DNA from: RHKK01 sp964596245 | GTDB lineage: Bacteria; Patescibacteriota; Patescibacteriia; 2-12-FULL-60-25 | NCBI GenBank assembly: GCA_964596245.1 | Contig: CAZQSK010000009.1 | Span: 1 to 36,694, forward strand | Direction of reading: 5' to 3' | DNA length: 36,694 nt | In this document: piece after piece, positions 8,364 to 16,221 of the stretch | Layout of the letters: each line of letters opens with the position of its first letter | Position numbering within the stretch: position 1 is the first letter of the stretch | The notes under the pieces: generated by a model | The model's database searches: none | Told to the model about the DNA's origin: nothing | Seen by the model: only the letters and a program-made list of their open reading frames with translations | Translations under genes and position numbers: made by a program

Positions 8364-8386
8364 GTCCGCCTCCGGGCGGATTTTTG
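8364..8386 (+). terminator. Intrinsic terminator of the pilin-like array
   Basis: A GTCCGCC / GGGCGGA hairpin with a three-base loop is followed by five T residues. Confidence 0.8.
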
Positions 8387-8397
8387 TATTTCTTGAA

Positions 8398-8440
8398 AAA
8401 GAAACGCCGGCCTCCCTCAGTAAGTCGAGGAAGACCGGCG
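8398..8440 (-). terminator. Intrinsic terminator of the lipoprotein gene (minus strand)
   Basis: On the minus strand a long imperfect hairpin bounded by CGCCGG is followed by TTTCTTTTTC. It lies just past the end of the lipoprotein gene at 8478. Confidence 0.65.
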
Positions 8441-8477
8441 GAGCACTCTCTCCGAGGATCGGAGTGTGCTCTAGATG

Positions 8478-9353
8478 TCAGAACTCGCCCCACCCGCAAT
8501 CGCTGTTCGCGATCGAGGTGTAGCCGAGCGAGTGCGCGCTGTCGATCGTGCGCTGGAACGTCACCCCGTTGCTGCAGGTGAAGTTCAGCGTGACGAGGCG
8601 CTGGTCGGGGATCGGGAGCGGCGTGGTGCCGCGGGCGAGCGGCGCGCCGTTGAGCGCGACCATGCGGCTGCCGCCCTCGGGGCCGCCCACGTAGCCGGTG
8701 ACGTTGTTGATCACCGAGTAGGGGCGTCCACCACCGAAGCCGATGCCGACGCTACCGCCCATGGTCCCGAGACCGAGCGTGAACGACGCCGAAGCGAAGC
8801 TCATGCCCGAGGCGCCGAGGCCCCAGAGCGCGGACGGCGCCGAAGCGATGCCCGAGCCGAACTGGTTGCCGGCCGCCATGCAGAAGGCGGTGTACTGCGC
8901 CGACATCGAGCTGGTGGCGAAGAACGCCATGCCCGAGTCGGCACCGGTGGTGCGCGCGCCGTGGCCCGTGGAACGGGTCACGACTTCCATCATCGGCATC
9001 TCCTCGTCGGAGATGTCGGCGATGTGTTCGCACACGGCTGCCGTCGGATCCGCCGCGCAGAAGTCGCGCAGCGAGAGCCGCGTGACCGTCTCCGTCGTCG
9101 AGTCCTCGGAGCAGCCGCCGGTCGTCCGGCAGTAGTCCGTGAGCATCTCGTCGCGCTGGGCGTTGAGACGCTCGAGGCAGAAGTCGGTGGCGCCGCGCGT
9201 GTCCGTGCTCGAGAAGAGCGGGTCGGCCACGGCGGTCATCGTGTCGGTGCGCACCTCGCGGCGAAGCGAGCCTCCGCAGGCCGTGGTGAACGGCACGAGG
9301 AAGAGCGCGAACGTGGCGAGAGCGAGACCGAGGAACTTGTTCGAGTTGTTCAT
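8478..9353 (-). CDS. G+C-rich putative lipoprotein of unknown function
   Basis: 291 residues. The N-terminus has a hydrophobic stretch ending in a lipobox-like TTAC followed by GGS, so it is probably a lipid-anchored exported protein. The middle contains several cysteines (FCLERL, YCRTTGGC, FCAADPTAAVC), and the second half is rich in Gly, Ser and Ala. I chose the ATG at 9353 because it begins the signal peptide and has GGAGG seven to eight bases before it; the frame is open for 56 more codons upstream, but those overlap the promoter. Codon use (GAG, CTC, GCG) differs sharply from the adjacent pilin genes. I recognise no family. Confidence 0.7.
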   Translation of the reverse strand: MNNSNKFLGLALATFALFLVPFTTACGGSLRREVRTDTMTAVADPLFSSTDTRGATDFCLERLNAQRDEMLTDYCRTTGGCSEDSTTETVTRLSLRDFCAADPTAAVCEHIADISDEEMPMMEVVTRSTGHGARTTGADSGMAFFATSSMSAQYTAFCMAAGNQFGSGIASAPSALWGLGASGMSFASASFTLGLGTMGGSVGIGFGGGRPYSVINNVTGYVGGPEGGSRMVALNGAPLARGTTPLPIPDQRLVTLNFTCSNGVTFQRTIDSAHSLGYTSIANSDCGWGEF

Positions 9354-9422
9354 GTGCGAGACCTCCAAACGGGAACTTTGATGAGCTGTTACGGCTATCC
9401 GCCGTCCTAGGCTCAACATACT

Positions 9423-9451
9423 AATATACCACATTTTGGCCCAAAAGTCAA
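9423..9451 (-). promoter_or_regulatory. Promoter of the lipoprotein gene (TTGACT-17-TATATT)
   Basis: On the minus strand TTGACT and TATATT are 17 bases apart, with TGG just before the -10 box. Transcription would start near 9416, giving a leader of about 60 bases. Confidence 0.8.
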
Positions 9452-9542
9452 GAAAATGAAGGTTCATTCTTGCGCTAAGGTTAGGCAAATATTTTTCTCT
9501 AAGATCAGCGATTTTTATCAAAATCGAGTTTGTTTTGTTTTA

Positions 9543-9571
9543 TTGACAAAAAGGGTATTTTCTGGTATATT
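9543..9571 (+). promoter_or_regulatory. Promoter of the 9679-12051 unit (TTGACA-17-TATATT)
   Basis: TTGACA and TATATT are 17 bases apart, again with TGG directly before the -10 box, matching the divergent promoter at 9423-9451. The leader to the ATG at 9679 is about 100 bases and can form GAACC/GGTTC and GAACG/CGTTC hairpins. Together the two promoters explain the AT-rich 325-base gap between the divergent genes. Confidence 0.85.
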
Positions 9572-9678
9572 TTTGTGTTCATCCTGAGAACCACGTTGGT
9601 TCAAGGGCTCTGAATGAGTTCCGGAATCGAACGGCTTTCGAGCTCGTTCAAAACTAAGACAATGGAAGGAGGCCAATC

Positions 9679-10539
9679 ATGGCCAAGAACAAGCAGAACA
9701 GTGGTGGCGGCGCTCCGAAGGCTCGAGACTTCCGGGAGATCATGTTCTCGGAGGCGCTCGAGATGACGGGCGAGGCGCTCGGTGAGACGAGCATCCGGCT
9801 GCTGCGTAACGACCAGGTGGTCTACCTGGCCAACCTGCTGCCGATGAGCTGGCTCACGGACGCGGACGCGCGCAACAGCGGTACCCGCATGATGGCGGTG
9901 GCGCTCGGTCTCGCCATGGGGTGGGACCAGAGCTTCATCAACGGCGTGCAGGGCTTCCTGTACCAGGGCTTCGAGGAGGTCGGGAAGATCGCACCCTCGA
10001 TCGACCCGTCCAACAACACGGCCGCGCGGAACAGCATCCGCACGGCGCTCGGGACCAAGCGGTCTCTCCTCAGCGGGCTCAAGGGCGCGAAGAAGGAGGA
10101 CAAGCCGGCGTCCGACGGTCGTCGACCGGGCATGGATTACTTCCAGGCCAAGGCGGCGATCAAGGATGCGGCGCAGCTCGACGGTCTTCGTCGGCTCGAG
10201 ATCGTCCTCAAGGCGAATCGACCCGACGACTACAAGCTCCTCATGGGCGACGGTGCGCACAACATGCGCGTCACGCCGGAGGAGCTCACGAGCCTCGTGC
10301 CCAGCACAAACGGCGCAGCCGAGACCGACATGGCGCTCGACCAGCTCGTGGCCCTGATGAAGGGTCCGCGCGGCATGGGTGCGACGTCGGTCAAGGCCAA
10401 GTCCATCGTGGACAAGCTGTTGGGGGCGACCCTGAACAGCGGATCCGTGATGGGCGCGAACGCGACCGACATGGGGGACCAGGCCGAGAAGTGGGCCCAG
10501 GACTCCAAGACCGCGCGCGAGAAGCGCAAGTACACCTGA
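9679..10539 (+). CDS. G+C-rich protein of unknown function
   Basis: 286 residues, soluble, with no signal peptide or clear membrane segment. It is mixed helical, with a basic, Lys-rich stretch near the middle (KGAKKEDKP) and at the C-terminus. I recognise no family. The start is fixed by AAGGAGG seven bases before the ATG; the first codons (ATG GCC AAG AAC) and this leader are nearly identical to those at 24525, although the proteins are unrelated. It is the first gene of a two-gene unit with the membrane protein at 10573. Codon use is strongly G+C-biased. Confidence 0.7.
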   Translation: MAKNKQNSGGGAPKARDFREIMFSEALEMTGEALGETSIRLLRNDQVVYLANLLPMSWLTDADARNSGTRMMAVALGLAMGWDQSFINGVQGFLYQGFEEVGKIAPSIDPSNNTAARNSIRTALGTKRSLLSGLKGAKKEDKPASDGRRPGMDYFQAKAAIKDAAQLDGLRRLEIVLKANRPDDYKLLMGDGAHNMRVTPEELTSLVPSTNGAAETDMALDQLVALMKGPRGMGATSVKAKSIVDKLLGATLNSGSVMGANATDMGDQAEKWAQDSKTAREKRKYT

Positions 10540-10572
10540 TCCCAGTCTTCCACCCCAAGCAAGAGGTGTTCC

Positions 10573-12051
10573 ATGGATCCCATTCTGGTTGCCATCCTTC
10601 AGGCCATCGTCGATACCGGAGGTTCCGGTCTCTTCGTGGCCATCGTCGTGCGGTTCTGGCCGCAGATCCGCCAGCTCCTGATCGCCGGCCGTGAGGCTGT
10701 CGATCGCGGGCGCGAGGCCGTCGTGGCCTTCGCCTCTCGTGGCGTCGTCATCATGACGAGGCCCGTCATGCTCGTCGTCCTGCCGATCCTGGCGGGCGGC
10801 ATCGCCCTGAGCACGCTCTTCGCCTTCCGGGCACATGTGCCGGGCGAGGGCGCCCTCGAGTGGTTCATCGTGAACCTTCTGATCAAGGCCGTGGCCTTCG
10901 CCGCGGCTGCCGTCATGACTCGAGCGGTCTATCGGGTCCGCATGGTGGATCCGACCAATCCTGCGCTCGTCGCGGTCGCCAATGGCACCGCGGCCGAGCA
11001 ACAGGCGGTCGTGAACCGCGAGTTCGGTCGTCCGTGGCTGTTCGTTCCGATGATGTTCGTGGCCCTGGGTTCGCTCACGGTTACGGCCATCGCCATCGGT
11101 TCGGATGCTGCGTTGATCTCCGATCACGTGCCCTTCATCAGCTCGACCTTCGTTGCCTTCATCGGCAGCGTGGTCGCCGGTGCGGGGATCCTGCTCTTCG
11201 TGGCGCTGGTGATCTCGGCGCGACTGCTCTTCAACTTCGGCATCGATGTCGGAGGCGACGGGTGGTCGGGCATGCTGGTCGGGGCGCTCTCGCGCATCTG
11301 GCCTGGGCTCACGGGTACCAACGCGATGCCGCTCATCGGCTTCACGCAGGAAGAGCAGAACGAGCTCATGGCAACGGTTCGGGCGAACACGGCGACCGCG
11401 CTGTGGTTCCCGATCGGCGTCTTCGGTTCGTTCGTCATCTGGTTCATGACCTTCCACTTCGTCACGGCCGTCATGACCGAAGTGGTGGTCACGGGCTTCC
11501 TCCTGTGGTGCTACGCTGCGTGGTTCGGCCTGCGTCGTGAGATGCGGCCGGACATCTACAACCGCATCGTGTGGTGGGTGGTGTTCGGGGGAGCTGTCCT
11601 GTGGTTCGCCCGTCTCCTTCACTCGTTCGTCTCGATCTCGGTCGAGGCGCCGCTCACGTCAGCCTGGGAGACTGTCTCTCAGGCCGGCTGTGTGGCCACC
11701 ACGATGAACTCGCTGGTCATGATCGGCGTGTTGGGGGTCGGGGTCGTGGTGATGCTTCTCAGCTACGTGAAGTTCTACCACAGCCACGTCTTCAAGGTGA
11801 CGACGGTTCTCGGGGGTCTGACCGCCCTCGTGATGTTCGGTGCACTCGTGCACCTGGCAGCCGTTCCCGTCAGCCATCGCACGCGGCTCGAGCAGTGCTA
11901 CGGCGCCACCCCTGCGGAGGCGGCCGCGCACGAAGCCGAGCGCGAGCGGGCCCGGGAAGCAGAGGAGGCGCGCGAGCGCAGTCTCTCTCCCGGTCCCATG
12001 ACCGCAGCGGTCGGACCTTCCGTTCCGACGACGTACCGTCGTCCCCGTTGA
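10573..12051 (+). CDS. G+C-rich polytopic membrane protein of unknown function
   Basis: 492 residues with about nine hydrophobic helices, an N-terminal amphipathic segment (RQLLIAGREAVDRGREAV) and a charged tail rich in Glu, Ala and Arg. I recognise no family. It lies 33 bases after the previous gene and is preceded by AAGAGGTG, so the two are probably co-transcribed and may act together at the membrane. Codon use matches the other G+C-rich genes. A strong terminator follows. Confidence 0.72.
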   Translation: MDPILVAILQAIVDTGGSGLFVAIVVRFWPQIRQLLIAGREAVDRGREAVVAFASRGVVIMTRPVMLVVLPILAGGIALSTLFAFRAHVPGEGALEWFIVNLLIKAVAFAAAAVMTRAVYRVRMVDPTNPALVAVANGTAAEQQAVVNREFGRPWLFVPMMFVALGSLTVTAIAIGSDAALISDHVPFISSTFVAFIGSVVAGAGILLFVALVISARLLFNFGIDVGGDGWSGMLVGALSRIWPGLTGTNAMPLIGFTQEEQNELMATVRANTATALWFPIGVFGSFVIWFMTFHFVTAVMTEVVVTGFLLWCYAAWFGLRREMRPDIYNRIVWWVVFGGAVLWFARLLHSFVSISVEAPLTSAWETVSQAGCVATTMNSLVMIGVLGVGVVVMLLSYVKFYHSHVFKVTTVLGGLTALVMFGALVHLAAVPVSHRTRLEQCYGATPAEAAAHEAERERAREAEEARERSLSPGPMTAAVGPSVPTTYRRPR

Positions 12052-12072
12052 GCCAGGGCTTGGCTCTACCCG

Positions 12073-12105
12073 CCCCGCGCATCTTGCGCGGGGTATTCTT
12101 TTTCC
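12073..12105 (+). terminator. Intrinsic terminator
   Basis: CCCCGCGC / GCGCGGGG hairpin with a five-base loop followed by TATTCTTTTT. It ends the 9679-12051 transcription unit. Confidence 0.85.
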
Positions 12106-12117
12106 TAAAAAGGGCGT

Positions 12118-12123
12118 TATCAT
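12118..12123 (+). promoter_or_regulatory. -10 box TATCAT, six bases before the ATG at 12130
   Basis: TATCAT followed by six bases and the ATG, without a Shine-Dalgarno. It fits the leaderless pattern of the ordinary genes here. Confidence 0.4.
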
Positions 12124-12129
12124 GCCCGC

Positions 12130-13653
12130 ATGTCATTTGTGCGTCGCTTTGAACCCGTGCTCGTTTTCTTGATCGCGCTTATTTGGTTCTCTGTTTTTCA
12201 ACCATGGGGCAGTTTCACTGATCCGGATGGGTTTTATCATGCGCAGATTTCCGCGCGCATCGGCCAGGATGGACCTATTCAGCAATTCCCTTGGCTTGAT
12301 CTGACCACGCTTGGTCAACATTTTGCTGATCAACATTTTTTGTATCACGTAGCATTGATTCCATTCATCAAACTATTCGGAACATTGCCTGGCACGCAGG
12401 TCGCCACGGTTTTGTTTGCAGCCTCTTTTGTTTTTATCTTCTATCTCGTTTTACGAAAGCTCAAAACGCCGTGGCCTTGGCTTTGGTGTATTCCTCTCGT
12501 GCTTTTGCCTCATGTGTTGATGCGTCTCACGTGGGCCAAGGCGTCTCCGTTTGCGCTCGCATTTTTCATGCTTGGATTGTTGGCACTCATGCAGCGGCGT
12601 TACGTCTTCGCGTTTGTGGTCGGTGTTTTGTATGCGCTCTCCCATGGAGGTTGGATTATTCTGTTGGCGTGTTCGGTTTTGTATTTGATAGGGGAGTGGC
12701 TCGCACAACGCTTTGCTTTTGATGAAAAGAAATACGATTCTTTGTTTACGGGAATCAAAACAGCATTGGCTGGTGTGATTGGGGTGGCTTGTGGGTTGTT
12801 GTTGCATCCAAATCGAAGTGAGATTTTACCGTTCTTGTGGACGCAAGTATTCCAAGTTGGAGTAACAACACCTGTCGGTCGCGTCTTCATGGGCATGGAA
12901 TGGTATCCGGCTGGCTTGTCGGATGCGTATGCGCTGCTTCTTCTGCCGACATTCATGTTCGGTGCGTTGCTTTTCGCTCTTATCGTGAGTCCGCGTAAGC
13001 CGTTGGATCGAATGGTGGCTGCTCAGGTCGTTGCGAGTCTCACCGTGTTCGCAGGATTGCTGGCTTTAACTCTCAAGAGTCTGCGCTTCGTCGAATATGC
13101 GGGGCCGGTCGGGATACTTGTATTGGCATTGCTCGCATCGTTGATCGATTGGAAGCGTCTGCCGAGTATCTTAAAGGAACTGATTCCCGAATACGCGAGC
13201 GTGGTGTTGGCTGGCTGTCTGATTTTTCTTGTTTCGTGGCAATTAACCGATGCGTTCCGTTTGATTCGTGATGGCGCGCAACGTTTTGATCATTACGACA
13301 AGCCAATGGCAGCGCTGAAGGCGGAAGCGAAGCCTGGGGATCGTATCTACCACTCTGATTGGGACATTTTTCCGGACCTGTTTGCCGTAGGGGATGAGTT
13401 TCGATATGTCTCGGGTCTTGATCCGACATTTCTTTTGTCTGCGAACCCAGAACTTTCCGATGCGACGATTGAGTTGTATCAGGGACGAGCCACCTCAACC
13501 GCCTTTTCCGTCATCCACGATCGAGTTGGCGCATCTTTCATTGTGGTTGACCGAAAAAATGACGCTCCGTTTGAGCGCGTTATTCGAGCGGAACCGCGTT
13601 TTGTGGAGTTCTATCAGGATGAAGACACGTCCGTGTTTCGTGTCAGTCCGTGA
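12130..13653 (+). CDS. GT-C-type membrane glycosyltransferase-like protein
   Basis: 507 residues with about eleven hydrophobic helices and a C-terminal soluble part of about 110 residues (from DRIYHSDWDIFP). Near residue 31, in the first external loop, lies DPDGFYHAQ, resembling the acidic motif in the first loop of GT-C enzymes (STT3/PMT-like), which transfer sugars from lipid-linked donors at the outer membrane face. The specific acceptor or donor cannot be told. It has its own -10 box and lies near the O-antigen-ligase-like gene, pointing to surface glycan work. It could be an inactive relative. Confidence 0.65.
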   Translation: MSFVRRFEPVLVFLIALIWFSVFQPWGSFTDPDGFYHAQISARIGQDGPIQQFPWLDLTTLGQHFADQHFLYHVALIPFIKLFGTLPGTQVATVLFAASFVFIFYLVLRKLKTPWPWLWCIPLVLLPHVLMRLTWAKASPFALAFFMLGLLALMQRRYVFAFVVGVLYALSHGGWIILLACSVLYLIGEWLAQRFAFDEKKYDSLFTGIKTALAGVIGVACGLLLHPNRSEILPFLWTQVFQVGVTTPVGRVFMGMEWYPAGLSDAYALLLLPTFMFGALLFALIVSPRKPLDRMVAAQVVASLTVFAGLLALTLKSLRFVEYAGPVGILVLALLASLIDWKRLPSILKELIPEYASVVLAGCLIFLVSWQLTDAFRLIRDGAQRFDHYDKPMAALKAEAKPGDRIYHSDWDIFPDLFAVGDEFRYVSGLDPTFLLSANPELSDATIELYQGRATSTAFSVIHDRVGASFIVVDRKNDAPFERVIRAEPRFVEFYQDEDTSVFRVSP

Positions 13654-13674
13654 ACAGTTATCCACCGCGATCAT

Positions 13675-13703
13675 TTGACGCTTTCGTTGAACGTGGTAAG
13701 ACT
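13675..13703 (+). promoter_or_regulatory. Promoter-like element before a candidate RNA gene
   Basis: TTGACG is followed after 16 bases by TAAGAC, which is preceded by TGG (extended -10). There is no open reading frame downstream on this strand before the terminator at 13819. Confidence 0.45.
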
Positions 13704-13708
13704 TGTGC

Positions 13709-13853
13709 GTCATTAAGCAGACCTTTCGTCCCCTGGCTCGCGTGAGAAACCCGGTAACGTGTTTGTCACGCGAGCGAGAGGAGGAGTGATTTCGCCGGTT
13801 CCATGCTTGCCGGTGAAATAAAAACATCCCACTTCGGTGGGATGTTTTTATTT
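13709..13853 (+). ncRNA. Candidate structured small RNA of about 145 bases, unknown class
   Basis: The 194-base gap between genes holds a promoter-like element, then three hairpins in a row. CTCGCGTGA (13737) pairs perfectly with TCACGCGAG (13766). TTTCGCCGG (13790) pairs with CCGGTGAAA (13810). The last hairpin is the terminator at 13819-13853. A purine-rich stretch GAGAGGAGGAGTG lies between the first two. The order promoter, stems, terminator is what a small RNA gene looks like. I do not recognise SRP, tmRNA, RNase P or 5S signatures; 6S RNA cannot be excluded. Confidence 0.45.
13819..13853. terminator. Bidirectional intrinsic terminator
   Basis: A 13-bp stem (AAAAACATCCCAC / GTGGGATGTTTTT) closed by TTCG. 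T tracts on both strands serve the candidate RNA (+) and the small gene at 13848 (-), whose stop codon lies inside it. Confidence 0.9.
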
Positions 13854-14096
13854 CGTGTCGTTTGTCGGGTTCTTTTTCTCGTCCTCTTCCCATTCTTTGA
13901 TCAGATCTTCCAAGCGCGGCTCGCCCCAGAGGTTGAATTCGCGCAATGATTTGTCGATCAGGTCTTCGGCTTCGTCGATGTCCATCATCTCATCCAAGAT
14001 CAGCTTATTGATCATCTCGGCGCGTACCTCCGCCTTGGGCAGGATGGTACCGGTTGGGCCAAAGCACATGGCGCGCAGTTCTTCTTTGGTAACCAT
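13848..14096 (-). CDS. Small acidic protein of unknown function
   Basis: 82 residues, rich in Glu, Asp and Leu, predicted helical, with no signal peptide and a charged C-terminus (EWEEDEKK). I recognise no family. The ATG at 14096 lies eight bases after an extended -10 box on the minus strand and lacks a Shine-Dalgarno, like its divergent neighbour. It ends inside a strong terminator, which supports its being a real gene. Confidence 0.65.
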   Translation of the reverse strand: MVTKEELRAMCFGPTGTILPKAEVRAEMINKLILDEMMDIDEAEDLIDKSLREFNLWGEPRLEDLIKEWEEDEKKNPTNDTK

Positions 14097-14104
14097 ATGG
14101 GGCG

Positions 14105-14113
14105 AGAGTAGCA
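14105..14113 (-). promoter_or_regulatory. Extended -10 box (TGC-TACTCT) for the small acidic protein
   Basis: On the minus strand TGC-TACTCT lies eight bases before the ATG at 14096, without a Shine-Dalgarno. Confidence 0.45.
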
Positions 14114-14143
14114 GGAAGCGCCGTAGGCGGGTAGGCTATGGGC

Positions 14144-15355
14144 ATGTTTAAGACATTGCGTGAGGCCCTACGACGTCAGCTGTGGTGGGTTGTGGCCTTT
14201 TTACCTATCTTGGCGCCAGCCTACCTGGTCCGCCTTAAACTGGGCCCTTTACCGACCACGGCGCTGGAATTGATCCTGCTCGCCATTTTCATTCTCTTTA
14301 CTCTGGCGCAGGGGAGAGCGGGTTGGATGATTGGGGCACGGGGCTTAGGAGTGTTCAGGCTTCCGATCATGTTGTTTTGTGTGGCGAGTTTTGTCGCCGC
14401 GCTGTGGGCACCTGATGCGTATCAGGGTTTGGGTTTGTGGCGCGCCTATGTGTTGGAGCCGGTGCTCCTTTTGTTTGTCCTGTGTTTTGAATTCCACGAT
14501 CAGTATCGTCGTGGATTTTTGCGTTTGTCTTTGTACGTCCTTGTTTGGACCATCGCGATTTGGGGTCTGATCGAATTCGTTACGGGCTTTGGCATTCCCA
14601 CTCCGTGGAATGTGTCGATCGCCGAAGGGCGTCGTGCAACGGGACCGTTTCCGTTTCCAAATGCGCTCGCGCTTCTTGTTGCGCCGATTGGTGCGTATGC
14701 CTTTGCGCGTTTTGTGAAGATGCCAGCAAACGCGCTTTCGCTTCTCACCTTCGGAGCCGCGTTGCTGTGTGCACTTGTCGCAAAGAGCGACGGTGCCTTG
14801 GTTGCCTTGGTGGCCGCGATGCTCATTTCATTGTTGATGGAAAAACGTTTTCGCAAAATTGGCATCGCTTTAATTGCTATCGGGAGTATCGCAATTATCG
14901 CGATCCCATCTATCCGCAAAGAAGTTTGGGAACAAGTCACATTTCAGAACTGGTCGGGTCGCGTGCGCGTCTGGATGTGGGACGAGACTTTGCAGATGTT
15001 GCGTGACCGTCCGATTACAGGTGCCGGTCTCGGTGGATATCCGACGGTTGTCGCTCCGTATCACGGCCATGACTTCATTGAGATCTTCCAGTATCCGCAC
15101 ACGCTCGTCTTTAACTTTTGGAGTGAAACAGGTTTGCTCGGATTGATCGCCATCATTTGGATTCTCATCACCTGGCTACGCGAGGGGAGACGCCAAGGCG
15201 GCGAGTTTTGGTTGGGGTCTTTGGCCGTCGTGACCGCCATCTTTGTCCATGGCTTGGTCGATGTGCCGTATTTCAAAAATGACTTGGCAATTGCCTTTTG
15301 GATGCTATTGTTTTTAACGGCTATCCGCCTTGACCCGAAGCCCATTCGGGGCTAG
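14144..15355 (+). CDS. O-antigen ligase / Wzy-like membrane protein
   Basis: 403 residues with about eleven membrane helices. The long loop in the last third carries the pattern WSGRVRVWMWDETLQML..RPITGAGLGGYP and later PHTLVFNFWSETGLLG, typical of the O-antigen ligase/polymerase (Wzy_C) family, which joins lipid-linked glycans at the outer face of the membrane. I chose the ATG at 14144 because TAGGCT lies six bases before it; the ATG at 14138 is two codons longer. It diverges from the small gene at 13848. The promoter of the following tRNA gene overlaps its 3' end. Confidence 0.8.
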   Translation: MFKTLREALRRQLWWVVAFLPILAPAYLVRLKLGPLPTTALELILLAIFILFTLAQGRAGWMIGARGLGVFRLPIMLFCVASFVAALWAPDAYQGLGLWRAYVLEPVLLLFVLCFEFHDQYRRGFLRLSLYVLVWTIAIWGLIEFVTGFGIPTPWNVSIAEGRRATGPFPFPNALALLVAPIGAYAFARFVKMPANALSLLTFGAALLCALVAKSDGALVALVAAMLISLLMEKRFRKIGIALIAIGSIAIIAIPSIRKEVWEQVTFQNWSGRVRVWMWDETLQMLRDRPITGAGLGGYPTVVAPYHGHDFIEIFQYPHTLVFNFWSETGLLGLIAIIWILITWLREGRRQGGEFWLGSLAVVTAIFVHGLVDVPYFKNDLAIAFWMLLFLTAIRLDPKPIRG

Positions 15356-15358
15356 GAT
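15330..15358 (+). promoter_or_regulatory. tRNA-Ser promoter inside the end of the preceding gene
   Basis: TTGACC and TAGGAT are 17 bases apart. The -10 box overlaps the stop region of the O-antigen-ligase-like gene and lies 12 bases before the tRNA. Confidence 0.6.
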
Positions 15359-15370
15359 TGGGCCGCGTTT

Positions 15371-15460
15371 GGAGAGGTGGCAGAGTGGTCGAACGCGCCG
15401 GACTCGAAATCCGGTATACCTTCACGGGTATCGAGGGTTCGAATCCCTCCTTCTCCGCCA
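15371..15460 (+). tRNA. tRNA-Ser (anticodon CGA)
   Basis: 90 bases including an encoded CCA end. The acceptor stem is GGAGAGG/CTTCTCC with one G-T pair, the anticodon stem CCGGA/TCCGG holds CTCGAAA, the long variable arm ATACC/GGGTAT is typical of serine tRNAs, and the T arm is GAGGG-TTCGAAT-CCCTC. It reads UCG codons. Confidence 0.97.
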
Positions 15461-15463
15461 TGC

Positions 15464-15493
15464 AAAAGCCGTCCCGCATATGGGACGGCTTTT
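15464..15493 (+). terminator. Intrinsic terminator after tRNA-Ser
   Basis: A 12-bp stem AAAAGCCGTCCC / GGGACGGCTTTT with a six-base loop begins four bases after the CCA end. Confidence 0.85.
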
Positions 15494-15497
15494 GAGT

Positions 15498-15503
15498 TAT
15501 ACT
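15498..15503 (+). promoter_or_regulatory. -10 box TATACT, nine bases before the ATG at 15513
   Basis: TATACT followed by GGGGCGCGT and the ATG. The arrangement predicts a leaderless transcript. Confidence 0.45.
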
Positions 15504-15512
15504 GGGGCGCGT

Positions 15513-16211
15513 ATGGAGGAGCCGCGCGTTTGGAAGGTGAATGGCCGCGATGTGTGGCTGGCTGCTTTTTTAAGTCTTCCTTCGATTTCTTTGTGGCTCG
15601 GTCTTCGATGGCCGCGTTTTTTTGAAGTCGTGATTGCTTGGTATGTGGTGGTGAAGTTGGGTTGGGTATTCCATATGGCAGCCAAGCGCGAATTCAAAAT
15701 CGCCAGGCCGGGTATCAACATGCTCATTAGTATTGGTACGTTGCTAGTGGTTGTATGGAGCACGCTGACTTGGTCCGTAGGACGCTCGAGCTATTTTGGT
15801 TTTGCGATTGTGTTTATGTTTGTCTGCTTGTTGGTGCGCTGGATCAAAGAGCGTCCGGCTAAGGCGGTTCCCATCAAGCAAGAAATAAAAACACAGGAAC
15901 GATTTGAAGTCACTGATGTCGTTGCGGCGAGCGGAGTAGAAGAACGGCTCGTGTTGTCGATTGCTGCGAGCTTGGTTTCGTTGTCGCATGATCCGATGGC
16001 GAGCGCTTTGCTCGCGGCTGCCACCGAGCGCTCCGTTCATCTCGCTGCCCTGGAGGGCGATGAGCGATTGGTGAGTGAATCCGAAGTTCAACTATCCCCA
16101 GAAGAAGCTCGTTACGTTGCGCATCTGAAGCGTGAGGGAAAGATCGTGCTTTTGGTAGTGCGGGCCGGTACGTATTTGGGAGCCATTGCCGCGCAGACTA
16201 AAAAGCGCTAA
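15513..16211 (+). CDS. Membrane protein of unknown function
   Basis: 232 residues. The first half has four hydrophobic helices; the second half is soluble (from about residue 115), mixed Ala/Leu/Glu-rich. I recognise no family. The frame is open back through the tRNA gene, so the start was set at the ATG at 15513, nine bases after a -10 box. The dsbB gene follows ten bases later, so the two are probably co-transcribed. Confidence 0.65.
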   Translation: MEEPRVWKVNGRDVWLAAFLSLPSISLWLGLRWPRFFEVVIAWYVVVKLGWVFHMAAKREFKIARPGINMLISIGTLLVVVWSTLTWSVGRSSYFGFAIVFMFVCLLVRWIKERPAKAVPIKQEIKTQERFEVTDVVAASGVEERLVLSIAASLVSLSHDPMASALLAAATERSVHLAALEGDERLVSESEVQLSPEEARYVAHLKREGKIVLLVVRAGTYLGAIAAQTKKR

Positions 16212-16221
16212 AACGGAACGT

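Noticed and set aside
9601..11622. 673-codon open frame on the minus strand
   Set aside because: It lies opposite two well-supported G+C-rich genes. Its translation is a low-complexity Arg/His/Glu/Asp mix without domains, as expected from antisense of GC3-rich codons.
8478..12051. Assembly contamination by a high-GC organism
   Set aside because: The G+C-rich genes have AT-rich promoters of the local style and appear at several separate places between native genes, so a single chimeric join does not explain them. Read coverage would settle it.
13709..13853. tRNA, SRP RNA, tmRNA or 5S RNA in the gap
   Set aside because: No T-arm TTCRA, no SRP GGAA tetraloop region, no tmRNA tRNA-like ends and no 5S core were found; it is kept only as an unclassified RNA candidate.
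15330..15512. Upstream extension of the membrane protein gene at 15513
   Set aside because: It would read through tRNA-Ser and its terminator; the ATG at 15513 follows a -10 box.
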